Assembly: GCA_964035575.1 (NCBI GenBank)
Contig: OZ037929.1
Coordinates: forward strand, 1,054,001-1,118,000
Source: Rhynchopus sp. YZ270_cl-10
Taxonomy: Eukaryota > Euglenozoa > Diplonemea > Diplonemida > Diplonemidae
Direction: 5' to 3'
DNA length: 64,000 nt
Shown here in pieces: positions 12,490 to 23,003 of this stretch (its first letter is position 1; the number at the start of each line of letters is the position of its first letter). The notes beneath the pieces were generated by a model that made no database searches, was not told the DNA's origin, and saw nothing but the letters and a program-made list of their open reading frames with translations. Position numbers and translations under genes: made by a program.

Positions 12490-12666
12490 CTAACGTTTGA
12501 CTACCACATTAGGGTTGCCAACACACTTGCTTCTACAACACATCACCGTCACTATCTTGCTGGAACTAACTTCTCTTACTTGGTTGGCCGCAGTCACACT
12601 AACATCACACTCTACCAGCTGTCGCTTCAGTGACTGCGTCTTCGGGGTCATTGTCTTGTCGGACAT
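12490..12666 (-). CDS. small conserved basic protein, copy 1
   Basis: 58 residues starting MSDKT and ending KIVTVMCCRSKC, then VGNPNVVVKR and a stop. The matching ORF at 34856-35011 starts with the same five residues and ends in nearly the same 23, while the middle differs. The Cys-Cys-x3-Cys cluster and basic C-terminus are the conserved part. It lies directly downstream of a packaging-ATPase fragment and upstream of the NTPase gene, as in the other copies. No known family is recognised. It could instead be a leader exon of the NTPase gene, but two copies stop at the same place after VVKR. Confidence 0.55.
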   Translation of the reverse strand: MSDKTMTPKTQSLKRQLVECDVSVTAANQVREVSSSKIVTVMCCRSKCVGNPNVVVKR

Positions 12667-12674
12667 CTTCCATT

Positions 12675-12760
12675 TGTAACGGGGAAGACCTTTATACATA
12701 CTGTTGAACTCGTCAGGCTAAAGGTCGCTGCATGAAGTCGCTATCATACGTCTCTCCTTC
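12675..12760 (-). pseudogene. Polinton packaging-ATPase fragment (old relic)
   Basis: On the minus strand this short stretch matches the 3' part of the packaging-ATPase gene at about 34670-34765. It is a broken remnant of an older Polinton. It sits just upstream of the small ORF and NTPase gene on the same strand, which ties that gene pair to a Polinton right arm. Confidence 0.8.
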
Positions 12761-12904
12761 TAAATAAGAACATTATATCATGGTCGGTTGTAAAGTCATC
12801 TAAAAAAAAATGTTGTTGGCGTACTTCCGTGTGTTTTCGAGTACTTCAGCGTTTTTTAAATTATAGTTTTTCCGACAGAGCTTAGTCCTATCTAGGATGC
12901 CCCT

Positions 12905-13115
12905 AGTAAAAGATAGAGCGCGTACAAGGGAGCTGTGGTGATTGTGCTGTGCGAAGAGAATGAAAAATACACACAAGGGGGAGGGGTCAGTTTTGTTTTG
13001 TTGTATTTCTGAAAGAACAAAAGCATAATAAACAAAACAGTGTCACATTACAACATGCATCAAAAAAAAACACAGGGCACTTCGCACGAGAGCTACCCGT
13101 GAAAAAAAAAAAAAA
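12905..13115. repeat. PARP upstream region, right copy of a direct repeat
   Basis: Second copy of the sequence at 9838-10045, same orientation, diverged by scattered substitutions and small gaps. There is no PARP coding sequence next to it here. Together the two copies bracket about 2.9 kb of Polinton-derived DNA. Confidence 0.75.
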
Positions 13116-13516
13116 TATATAAAAAAAACTCATCTCAACGTAGACCGCGAAATGGAAGTAAGCTGGGCGGAGGGTGGGCGTGGCGTGGATATATTCTGTT
13201 GCGACACGTAATATTTCCAAAACTTCAAAAAAAACAATAAAAGGAAAAAAGACGAGCGAGCATCTTCGAGAAGGGGTCGTTGACTTGTCCCTCAGCAGCA
13301 TCTAAGGATCTCACAGGAATAGCCTTGACATTCAGCTCTCACTTCCGTGCCATAATGTCATCATTCCTGGCCGAACGTGGAGAGAGAATCTCCTCGTCAC
13401 GACCTGACCCGTCCTCAACGCGATACCTCCCAGGAAATCCCATTCCAAAAAAGGGAGAGCCAAAGAAACAACCACCGCAAAGAGGGCCACAGTACCTACC
13501 CGCAAGAACTGACTCC
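13116..13516. other. spacer before the satellite
   Basis: About 400 bp without a supportable gene. An open frame from 13280 (84 codons, running into the satellite) has no recognisable domain, and its composition is Ser/Pro/Arg-rich. I see nothing else. Confidence 0.5.
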
Positions 13517-16500
13517 TTAGAACCGATTCGTTAGAACCGATGCGTTCGAACCGATGCTTTGGAACCGATGCGTTGGAACCGATGCGTTAGAACCGATGCG
13601 TTGGAACCGATGCGTGGGAACCGATGCGTTAGAACCGATGCGTTGTAACCGATGCGTTAGAACCGATGCGTTGCAACCGCTGCGTTAGAACCGATGCGTT
13701 GGAAGCGATGCGTTGGAACCGAGGCGTTAGAATCGATGCGTAGGAACCGATGCGTTGGAACCGCTGCGTTAGAACCGATGCGTTGGAACCGATGCGTGTG
13801 AACCGATGCGTTCTAACCGATGCGTTGGAACCGCTGCGTTAGAACCGATGCGTTGGAACCGATGCGTGTGAACCGATGCGTTCTAACCGATGCGTTGGAA
13901 CCGATGCGTTGGAACCGATGCGTTAGAACCGCTGCGTTGCAACCGATGTGTTGGAACCGATGCGTTGGAACCGATGCGTGTGAACCGATGCGTTCTAACC
14001 GATGCGTTAGAACCGATGCGTTGGAACCGAGGCGTTGGAAGCGAGGCGTTGGAAGCGATGCGTTGCAACCGATGCGTTGGAACCGATGCGCTAGAACCGA
14101 TGCGTTCGAACCGATGCGCTACAACCGATGCGTTGGAACCGATGCGTTCTAACCGATGCGCTAGAACCGATGCGTTGGAACCGAGGCGTAAGAACCGATG
14201 CGTTAGAACCGATGCGTTCTAACCGATGCGTTGGAACCGCTGCGTTGGAACCGATGCGTTGGAACCGCTGCGTTGGAACCGATGCGTTAGAACCGATGCG
14301 TTCTAACCGATGCGTCAGAACCGCTTCGTTGGAACCGATGCGTTGGAAGCGATGCGTTGGAACCGCTGCGTTGGATCCGATGCGTTGGAACCGATGCGTT
14401 AGAACCGATGCGTTGGCACCGATGCGTTAGAACCGATGCGTTGGAACCGATGCGTTGCAACCGATGCGTTAGAACCGATGCGTTGGAACCGACGCTTTAG
14501 AACCGATGCGTTAGAACCGATGCGTTAGAACCGATGCGTTGGCACCGATGCGTTAGAACCGATGCGTTGGAACCGATGCGTTAGAACCGATGCGTTGGAA
14601 CCGATGCGTTGGAACCGATGCGTTGCAACCGATGCGTTAGAACCGATGCGTTAGAACCGATGCGTTGGAACTGACGCTTTAGAACCGATGCGTTGGCACC
14701 GATGCGTTGGAACCGATGCGTTGGAACCGACGCTTTAGAACCGATGCGTTGGCACCGATGCGCTAGAACCGATGCGTTGGAACCGACGCTTTAGAACCGA
14801 TGCGTTGGCACCGATGCGCTAGAACCGATGCGTTGGAACCGACGCTTTAGAACCGATGCGTTGGAACCGATGCGCTAGAACCGATGCGTTGGAACCGATG
14901 CGTTGGCACCGACGCTTTAGAACCGATGCGTTGGAACCGATGCGTTGGAACCGCTGCGTTGGAACCGATGCGTTAGAACCGATGCGTTGCAACCGATGCG
15001 TTGGAACCGCTGCGTTGGAACCGATGCGTTAGAACCGATGCGTTGGAACCGATGCGTTAGAACCGATGCGTTGGAACCGATGCGTTGGCACCGACGCTTT
15101 AGAACCGATGCGTTAGAACCGATGCGTGTGAACCGATGCGTTGGAACCGCTGCGTTGGAACCGATGCGTTGGAACCGATGCGTTGGCACCGACGCTTTAG
15201 AACCGATGCGTTAGAACCGATGCGTTGCAACCGATGCGTTGGAACCGCTGCGTTGGAACCGATGCGTTAGAACCGATGCGTTGGAACCGATGCGTTAGAA
15301 CCGATGCGTTGGAACCGATGCGTGTGAACCGATGCGTTGGCACCGATGCGTTAGAACCGATGCGTTGGAACCGCTGCGTTGGAACCGATGCGTTAGAACC
15401 GATGCGTTGGAACCGATGCGTGTGAACCGATGCGTTGGAACCGCTGCGTTGGAACCGCTGCGTTGGAAGCGATGCGTTAGAACCGATGCGTTGGAACCGA
15501 TGCGTTGGAACCGATGCGTTAGAACCGATGCGTTGGAACCGATGCGTTGGAAGCGATGCGTTAGAACCGATGCGTTGGAACCGATGCGTGTGAACCGATG
15601 CGTTGGAACCGCTGCGTTGGAACCGCTGCGTGTGAACCGATGCGTTCTAACCGATGCGTTGGAACCGATGCGTTGGAACCGATGCGTTAGAACCGATGCG
15701 TTGGAACCGATGCGTTAGAACCGATGCGTTGGAACCGACGCTTTAGAACCGATGCGTTGCAACCGATGCGTTGGAACCGATGCGTTGGAACCGATGCGTT
15801 AGAACCGATGCGTTGCAACCGACGCTTTAGAACCGATGCGTTGCAACCGATGCGTTGGAACCGATGCGTTGGAACCGATGCGTTCTAACCGATGCGTTGG
15901 AACCGATGCGTTGGAACCGATGCGTTCTAACCGATGCGTTGGAACCGCTGCGTTGGAACCGCTGCGTTGGAAGCGATGCGTTAGAACCGATGCGTTGGAA
16001 CCGATGCGTTGGAACCGATGCGTTAGAACCGATGCGTTGGAACCGATGCGTTGGAAGCGATGCGTTAGAACCGATGCGTTGGAACCGATGCGTGTGAACC
16101 GATGCGTTGGAACCGCTGCGTTGGAACCGCTGCGTGTGAACCGATGCGTTCTAACCGATGCGTTGGAACCGCTGCGTTGGAACCGATGCGTTAGAACCGA
16201 TGCGTTGGAACCGATGCGTTAGAACCGATGCGTTGCAACCGATGCGTTGGAACCGATGCGTTCTAACCGATGCGTTGGAACCGATGCCTTGGAACCGATG
16301 CGTTCTAACCGATGCGTTGGAACCGCTGCGTTGGAACCGCTGCGTTGGAAGCGATGCGTTAGAACCGATGCGTTGGAACCGATGCGTTGGAACCGATGCG
16401 TTAGAACCGATGCGTTGGAACCGATGCGTTGGAAGCGATGCGTTAGAACCGATGCGTTGGAACCGATGCGTGTGAACCGATGCGTTGGAACCGCTGCGTT

Positions 16501-19500
16501 GGAACCGCTGCGTGTGAACCGATGCGTTCTAACCGATGCGTTGGAACCGATGCGTTGGAACCGATGCGTTAGAACCGATGCGTTGGAACCGATGCGTTAG
16601 AACCGATGCGTTGGAACCGACGCTTTAGAACCGATGCGTTGCAACCGATGCGTTGGAACCGATGCGTTAGAACCGATGCGTTGGAACCGATGCGTTAGAA
16701 CCGATGCGTTGGAACCGATGCGTTAGAACCGATGCGTTGGAACCGACGCTTTAGAACCGATGCGTTGCAACCGATGCGTTGGAACCGATGCGTTGGAACC
16801 GATGCGTTAGAACCGATGCGTTGCAACCGACGCTTTAGAACCGATGCGTTGCAACCGATGCGTTGGAACCGATGCGTTGGAACCGATGCGTTCTAACCGA
16901 TGCGTTGGAACCGATGCGTTCTAACCGATGCGTTGGAACCGATGCGTTCTAACCGATGCGTTGGAACCGATGCGTTGGAACCGATGCGTTAGAACCGATG
17001 CGTTGCAACCGACGCTTTAGAACCGATGCGTTGCAACCGATGCGTTGGAACCGATGCGTTGGAACCGATGCGTTGCAACCGATGCGTTGGAACCGATGCG
17101 TTGCAACCGATGCGTTGGAACCGATGCGTTGGCACCGATGCGTTGGAACCGATGCGTTGGAACCGCTGCGTTGGAACCGATGCGTTGGAAGCGATGCGTT
17201 AGAACCGATGCGTTGGAAGCGATGCGTTGGATCCGATGCGTTAGAACCGATGCGTTGGAACCGATGCGTTGGAACCGATGCGTTAGAACCGATGCGTTGG
17301 AACCGATGCGTTGGAAGCGATGCGTTAGAGCCGATGCGTTAGAACCGCTGCGTTAGAACCGATGCGTTGGAACCGATGCGTTGGAACCGATGCGTTGGAA
17401 GCGATGCGTTAGAGCCGATGCGTTAGAACCGATGCGTTAGAACCGATGCGTTGGAACCGATGCGTTGGAACCGATGCGTTAGAACCGATGCGTTAGAACC
17501 GCTGCGTTAGAACCGATGCGTTGGAACCGATGCGTTGGAACCGATGCGTTAGAACCGCTGCGTTAGAACCGATGCGTTGGAACCGATGCGTTGGAACCGA
17601 TGCGTTAGAACCGATGCGTTAGAACCGATGCGTTAGAACCGATGCGTTAGAACCGATGCGTTAGAACCGATGCGTTAGAACCGATGCGTTAGAACCGATG
17701 CGTTAGAACCGATGCGTTAGAACCGATGCGTTGGAACCGATGCGTTGGAACCGATGCGTTAGAACCGATGCGTTAGAACCGATGCGTTAGAACCGCTGCG
17801 TTCTAACCGATGCGTTGGAACCGATGCGTTGGAACCGATGCGTTAGAACCGCTGCGTTGCAACCGATGTGTTAGAACCGATGCGTTAGAACCGATGCGTT
17901 GGAACTGACGCTTTAGAACCGATGCGTTGCAACCGATGCGTTAGAACCGATGCGTTAGAACCGATGCGTTGGAACTGACGCTTTAGAACCGATGCGTTGC
18001 AACCGATGCGTTGGAACCGATGCGTTGGAACCGATGCGTTGGAACCGCTGCGTTAGAACCGATGCGTTAGAACCGATGCGTTGGAACTGACGCTTTAGAA
18101 CCGATGCGTTGGCACCGATGCGCTAGAACCGATGCGTTGGAACCGACGCTTTAGAACCGATGCGTTGGCACCGATGCGCTAGAACCGATGCGTTGGAACC
18201 GACGCTTTAGAACCGATGCGTTGGAACCGATGCGCTAGAACCGATGCGTTGGAACCGATGCGTTGGCACCGACGCTTTAGAACCGATGCGTTAGAACCGA
18301 TGCGTGTGAACCGATGCGTTGGAACCGCTGCGTTGGAACCGATGCGTTAGAACCGATGCGTTGGAACCGACGCTTTAGAACCGATGCGTTAGAACCGATG
18401 CGTTGCAACCGATGCGTTGGAACCGCTGCGTTGGAACCGATGCGTTAGAACCGATGCGTTGGAACCGATGCGTTGGCACCGACGCTTTAGAACCGATGCG
18501 TTAGAACCGATGCGTGTGAACCGATGCGTTGGAACCGCTGCGTTGGAACCGATGCGTTGGAACCGATGCGTTGGCACCGACGCTTTAGAACCGATGCGTT
18601 AGAACCGATGCGTTGGAACCGCTGCGTTGGAACCGATGCGTTAGAACCGATGCGTTGGAACCGATGCGTGTGAACCGATGCGTTGGCACCGATGCGTTAG
18701 AACCGATGCGTTGGAACCGCTGCGTTGGAACCGATGCGTTAGAACCGATGCGTTGGAACCGATGCGTGTGAACCGATGCGTTGGAACCGCTGCGTTGGAA
18801 CCGCTGCGTTGGAAGCGATGCGTTGGAACCGATGCGTTAGAACCGATGCGTTAGAACCGATGCGTGTGAACCGATGCGTTGGAACCGCTGCGTTGGAACC
18901 GATGCGTTGGAACCGATGCGTTGGAACCGATGCGTTAGAACCGATGCGTTGGAACCGATGCGTTGGAAGCGATGCGTTAGAACCGATGCGTGTGAACCGA
19001 TGCGTTCTAACCGATGCGTTGGAACCGATGCGTTAGAACCGATGCGTTGGAACCGATGCGTTAGAACCGATGCGTTGGAACCGACGCTTTAGAACCGATG
19101 CGTTGCAACCGATGCGTTGGAACCGATGCGTTAGAACCGATGCGTTGGAACCGACGCTTTAGAACCGATGCGTTGCAACCGATGCGTTGGAACCGATGCG
19201 TTGGAACCGATGCGTTCTAACCGATGCGTTGGAACCGATGCGTTCTAACCGATGCGTTGGAACCGATGCGTTGGAACCGATGCGTTAGAACCGATGCGTT
19301 GCAACCGACGCTTTAGAACCGATGCGTTGCAACCGATGCGTTGGAACCGATGCGTTGGAACCGATGCGTTGCAACCGATGCGTTGGAACCGATGCGTTGC
19401 AACCGATGCGTTGGAACCGATGCGTTGGCACCGATGCGTTGGAACCGATGCGTTGGAACCGCTGCGTTGGAACCGATGCGTTGGAACCGATGCGTTGGAA

Positions 19501-20334
19501 CCGATGCGTTGGAACCGATGCGTTGGAAGCGATGCGTTAGAACCGATGCGTTGGAACCGATGCGTTGGAACCGATGCGTTGGAACCGAGGCGTTGGAAGC
19601 GATGCGTTGGAACCGATGCGTTGGAACCGATGCGTTAGAACCGATGCGTGGGAACCGATGCGTTGGAACCGCTGCGTTGGAACCGATGCGTTGGAACCGA
19701 TGCGTTGGAAGCGATGCGTTAGAACCGATGCGTTGGAAGCGATGCGTTGGATCCGATGCGTTGGAACCGATGCGTTAGAACCGATGCGTTGGAACCGATG
19801 CGTTGGAACCGATGCGTTAGAACCGATGCGTTGGAACCGATGCGTTGGAAGCGATGCGTTAGAGCCGATGCGTTAGAACCGCTGCGTTAGAACCGATGCG
19901 TTGGAACCGATGCGTTGGAACCGATGCGTTGGAAGCGATGCGTTAGAGCCGATGCGTTAGAACCGATGCGTTAGAACCGATGCGTTGGAACCGATGCGTT
20001 GGAACCGATGCGTTAGAACCGATGCGTTAGAACCGATGCGTTAGAACCGCTGCGTTAGAACCGATGCGTTGGAACCGATGCGTTGGAACCGATGCGTTAG
20101 AATCGACGCGTTAGAACCGATGCGTTAGAACCGATGCGTTAGAACCGATGCGTTGGAACCGATGCGTTAGAACCGATGCGTTAGAACCGATGCGTTAGAA
20201 CCGCTGCGTTAGAACCGATGCGTTGGAACCGATGCGTTGGAACCGATGCGTTAGAACCGATGCGTTAGAACCGATGCGTTAGAACCGATGCGTTAGAACC
20301 GATGCGTTAGAACCGATGCGTTAGAACCGACGCA
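13517..20334. repeat. 14-bp satellite array, about 487 units
   Basis: The unit is AACCGATGCGTTNG, with the variable positions mostly GG, AG, GC or CT. The array is essentially uninterrupted for 6.8 kb. Common variants are AACCGCTGCGTT, AACCGACGCTTT, AAGCGATGCGTT and AACCGATGCGTG. As 14 is not a multiple of 3, every forward frame reads a 14-residue peptide period (such as MRWNRCVGTDALEP), so the long open frames here are a by-product and not genes. Blocks with the same variant order recur at spacings of 504, 2296 and 3472 bp, all multiples of 14, showing higher-order duplication. The right edge abuts a Polinton gene fragment. A structural role is possible, or simple expansion; the sequence alone does not decide. 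Confidence 0.97.
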
Positions 20335-20402
20335 TCCCCCGATACAACTTCGTCATGATTGACAACCAACCTGTTGACACTGAACTGAAGTATAGAAGCA
20401 AA
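20335..20402 (+). pseudogene. left flank remnant of the older, host Polinton
   Basis: This matches the 3' end of the packaging-ATPase gene (about 34752-34815), including the residues RYNFVMIDNQPV. It belongs to an older Polinton copy into which the element at 20403-37784 inserted; the corresponding right part starts at 37785. On the left it is cut off by the satellite array. It is a broken relic. Confidence 0.85.
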
Positions 20403-20467
20403 GTAATAGGAGAAATCGAGAGATGGGCGCAGGAATTAAAACCCGGTAAAATTCTACTGCGCCAATA
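20403..20467 (+). repeat. Polinton left terminal inverted repeat
   Basis: 65 bp starting AGTAATAGGAGAAATCGAGA. Its reverse complement is found without mismatch at 37720-37784. The preceding AAGCAA (20396-20401) matches the six bases after the right repeat (37785-37790), consistent with the 6-bp target duplication Polintons make. Confidence 0.92.
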
Positions 20468-20492
20468 TATTTTCTGAAAACCTTATTTTTTA

Positions 20493-20604
20493 CCACCCTG
20501 GCACCGCCCTGGCACCACCCTGGCACCACCCTGGCACCGCCCTGGCACCACCCTGGCACCACCCTGGCACCACCCTGGCACCGCCCTGGCACCGCCCTGG
20601 CACC
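20493..20604. repeat. 11-bp minisatellite
   Basis: About ten tandem copies of ACCACCCTGGC/ACCGCCCTGGC just inside the left terminal repeat of the Polinton. It is non-coding. Confidence 0.85.
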
Positions 20605-20636
20605 TGAATCGTGTTTAGCCCGCCGGTGTCCTCTGG

Positions 20637-20864
20637 AAAGTACTGCAAAAAGTACTGCAAAAAGTACTGCAAAAAGTTCAAAAGTACTGCAAAAAGTTCT
20701 GCAAAAAGTTTGGCCTCAGTACCTTCTTCAGTATGATAATATATAACCATGTAAGTTTTCCCTACTTTCTGCAATACTTTCTGCAATACTTTCTGCAGTA
20801 CTTTCTGCAATACTTTCTGCAATACTTTCTGCAATACTTTTTGCAGTACTTCTTGCCATACTTT
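20637..20864. repeat. two 12-bp tandem arrays in inverted orientation
   Basis: 20637-20710 repeats TACTGCAAAAAG and 20763-20864 repeats TACTTTCTGCAA, which is nearly the reverse complement. The transcript or single strand could therefore fold into a long imperfect hairpin with a loop of about 50 nt. It lies directly at the 3' end of the fibre-like gene and may act in its 3' processing; that role is only a guess. Confidence 0.75.
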
Positions 20865-20869
20865 CTAAC

Positions 20870-22399
20870 TTAGGTCATCTTCCTCCAGGAACTCCAGGAA
20901 GCAAATGGTCCACCCTGAAGTACCCGAATCCACTTGTCTTGGGTTTGCACTGAGATGACTTCCTGAATGCGTGATATATCGTTAGTGATAATTGGATTTG
21001 GTAGCGTCTTATTATTGAGCAAGAAGAGAGTTGTTCCACCGAAGTCTGATGGAGCATTGGAGTTATTGCTACTGTTATACACATAGATCTCTTGGTCGTC
21101 TAAGTTTGAGTTGAAGTCAAATGATGTTGGATGATTTATTATTGTACGTGGGTTGAGGTCTATCCCATCTATGTCGATTCTCTTCCAACCACTCCATGCA
21201 CTACCTTTGCGTAGTCGTGAGTACCGTCTTTCACTGAATACCGCTATGAGTTCCTGAATAACATAAGTATCGAAAAGCTTAACGTCCAGTATGATCTCAT
21301 AGCTACCAATATCTTCAGTAGGACCATTTTGTAAGTTACCTAGTTTGTACATCAGGTATACCCCACTTGCTGTCTTTGTGTCAAGATCAATTACGGTGTT
21401 GGTAGGTAACCCTCTGTCATCCTGGTATGGTTGATATATTTTGTTTTCGATGAGTAACCTTGATGCATTGTCTTTGTTGTCCATAGTAGATTCCAAGGTT
21501 GTTGTTAGGGCATTGTCTTTACTGTCCATAGTATTCTCAAGTGTCGTTCGTAGTGTGCTATCTTTGTTGTCCATCGTATTCTCAAGTGTCGTTCGTAGTG
21601 TATTGTCTTTACTGTCCATAGTAGATTCCAGTGTTGTCGTTAATGCATTATCTTTGCTATCCATCGTAGATTCCAAAGTTGTTCGTAGGGCATTGTCTTT
21701 ACTGTCCATCGTATTCTCAAGTGTTGTTCTTAGGCCAGTGTCTTTGGTATCCATAGTAGATTCTAGTGTTGTCGTTAATGCATTGTCCTTCGTGTCCATA
21801 ATGCTCTCAAGTGTTTCCTGACTCAAGTCTTCACTTGATGTCCATGCTGTCCATGGTACTCCCACACCTTTACGGATTCGAACATACTTCTTAAGGGAGA
21901 ACACAGCAAGAAGCTTTTGGGTGACATAGTTTTCGAATACCTTTGTCGTGACAATGAGTTCATAGCTGTTCAAGTTTGTGGGTGCGTTTTGTAAGTTCGC
22001 CCAGTTGTACAAGTAGTGAACACCTTGGGTTGTGTATGGTGCCACATTCAAGTCGTCATTTGTATCATCATCTTTATGGTTGTAGTATGGTGTGGGTATC
22101 AACTCTCTTGTGATTGTGTCTTTGGTATCCATAAGAGTTTCGAGATCACTTCTTGCTACATCAATTCTCCCTTGTACATCACTCATGTAGGCTTGAACTT
22201 TCCATTCAAGTTTTCCCCCAATATCTTTTGACACAAGCAACTGATCATCACCCGAAGCTTCAGGTACCCTATGCGTGACAATCTCATCAATATGCTTCGT
22301 AACAATCTCGCCATCCTCCTTTATAGCAATATGACCATCAGGAGCATTCTCTGGTAGGATTGATGTTGATTTATCGGATTGAAGATAACCAAATACCAT
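20870..22399 (-). CDS. fibre-like protein with pyocin-knob-type domains (Polinton)
   Basis: Likely a virion surface fibre or attachment protein. From the ATG at 22399 it has 509 residues. The centre (about 21470-21820) holds seven to eight 15-residue repeats of the form TTLE-S/N-TMD-S/N-KDNAL, which should make a rod-like coiled coil. On either side are two similar globular segments with conserved patterns such as GSYEIILDVK and a terminal W-x2-W (WSGWKRI, WTAWTSS). A third, ending FASWSSWRKM, closes the protein. These resemble the pyocin-knob domain of phage tail fibres. It is the left-most gene of the element, with zinc-finger gene 22445-22957 upstream on the same strand. Confidence 0.7.
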   Translation of the reverse strand: MVFGYLQSDKSTSILPENAPDGHIAIKEDGEIVTKHIDEIVTHRVPEASGDDQLLVSKDIGGKLEWKVQAYMSDVQGRIDVARSDLETLMDTKDTITRELIPTPYYNHKDDDTNDDLNVAPYTTQGVHYLYNWANLQNAPTNLNSYELIVTTKVFENYVTQKLLAVFSLKKYVRIRKGVGVPWTAWTSSEDLSQETLESIMDTKDNALTTTLESTMDTKDTGLRTTLENTMDSKDNALRTTLESTMDSKDNALTTTLESTMDSKDNTLRTTLENTMDNKDSTLRTTLENTMDSKDNALTTTLESTMDNKDNASRLLIENKIYQPYQDDRGLPTNTVIDLDTKTASGVYLMYKLGNLQNGPTEDIGSYEIILDVKLFDTYVIQELIAVFSERRYSRLRKGSAWSGWKRIDIDGIDLNPRTIINHPTSFDFNSNLDDQEIYVYNSSNNSNAPSDFGGTTLFLLNNKTLPNPIITNDISRIQEVISVQTQDKWIRVLQGGPFASWSSWRKMT

Positions 22400-22444
22400 T
22401 ATTTTATTATAATACACATCACAATGAATGATGTGTCGTGTCAC

Positions 22445-22957
22445 TTAGGGCATACGTTGAATAGTGATTGTCACTGAGATCTTCAATTCAGGTATCTTCT
22501 TGCTATCTCTTTCTATCTGTTCCTCAAGTATCTCATCCTCATCCTCCTCCTCCTCCTCCTCCTCAACCTCCTCATCCTCAACCTCCTCCTCCACCTCCTC
22601 AACCTCCTCAACCTCCTCATCCTCAACCTCCTCCTCCACCTCCTCAACCTCCTCAACCTCCTCAACCTCCTCCACCTCCTCCTCCTCCCCAACCTCCTCA
22701 ACCTTCAGATCTGCTAAGTCATCATTACATGGTGAAGAAGCTTCAGTAATCTTCTCTAAGTTCTTGATATGTTTCTTCGATAAACAGTGTTGATTATACC
22801 CAAGCTTCTTCACACTCTTTTCACACGCAGCACAGAAAGCCACCTCATGTTTCTGTCTCTGGTAAGACGCCTTTGCTGACGCAATCATCTTCTCCTTGTT
22901 GTTGAGGTAGTAATTCTTGTAGTACTGTGAATTATGTGGTGCCATTTTTATAGACAT
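22445..22957 (-). CDS. zinc-finger protein with acidic repeat tail (Polinton)
   Basis: 170 residues. The N-terminal half is basic (YYKNYYLNNKEKMIASAK) and contains a C2H2-type finger, CAACEKSVKKLGYNQHCLSKKH, with two Cys and a final H-x5-H. Residues about 95-150 are almost only Glu and Val in EEVEEVEE-type runs encoded by a CTC-CT-rich tandem DNA repeat. Such small finger proteins are common in PolB-bearing virus-like elements, and a role in DNA binding or transcription control is plausible. It is divergent from polB with a 46-bp gap. Confidence 0.65.
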   Translation of the reverse strand: MSIKMAPHNSQYYKNYYLNNKEKMIASAKASYQRQKHEVAFCAACEKSVKKLGYNQHCLSKKHIKNLEKITEASSPCNDDLADLKVEEVGEEEEVEEVEEVEEVEEVEEEVEDEEVEEVEEVEEEVEDEEVEEEEEEEDEDEILEEQIERDSKKIPELKISVTITIQRMP

Positions 22958-23003
22958 TGTGTTTTTTATTTATATTAAAAAAAAAAAAAGAAAGTAAAAG
23001 AAA
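22958..23003. promoter_or_regulatory. divergent promoter region, zinc-finger gene / polB
   Basis: 46 bp of A/T-rich DNA (TTTTTTATTTATATTAAAAA) separate two outward-facing start codons, so both promoters and 5' leaders must be very compact or overlap. Confidence 0.5.

Noticed and set aside
13280-13534. 84-codon open frame next to the satellite
   Set aside because: No recognisable domain and its end runs into satellite units; it is likely a chance frame.
13820-19876. Many open frames of 60-145 codons in the 14-bp satellite
   Set aside because: All translate to the same 14-residue period in every frame, the automatic result of a 14-bp repeat without stops in most variants.
20493-20604. Possible CRISPR-like array
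   Set aside because: The 11-bp units are directly adjacent with no spacers, so it is a minisatellite in a eukaryotic element.
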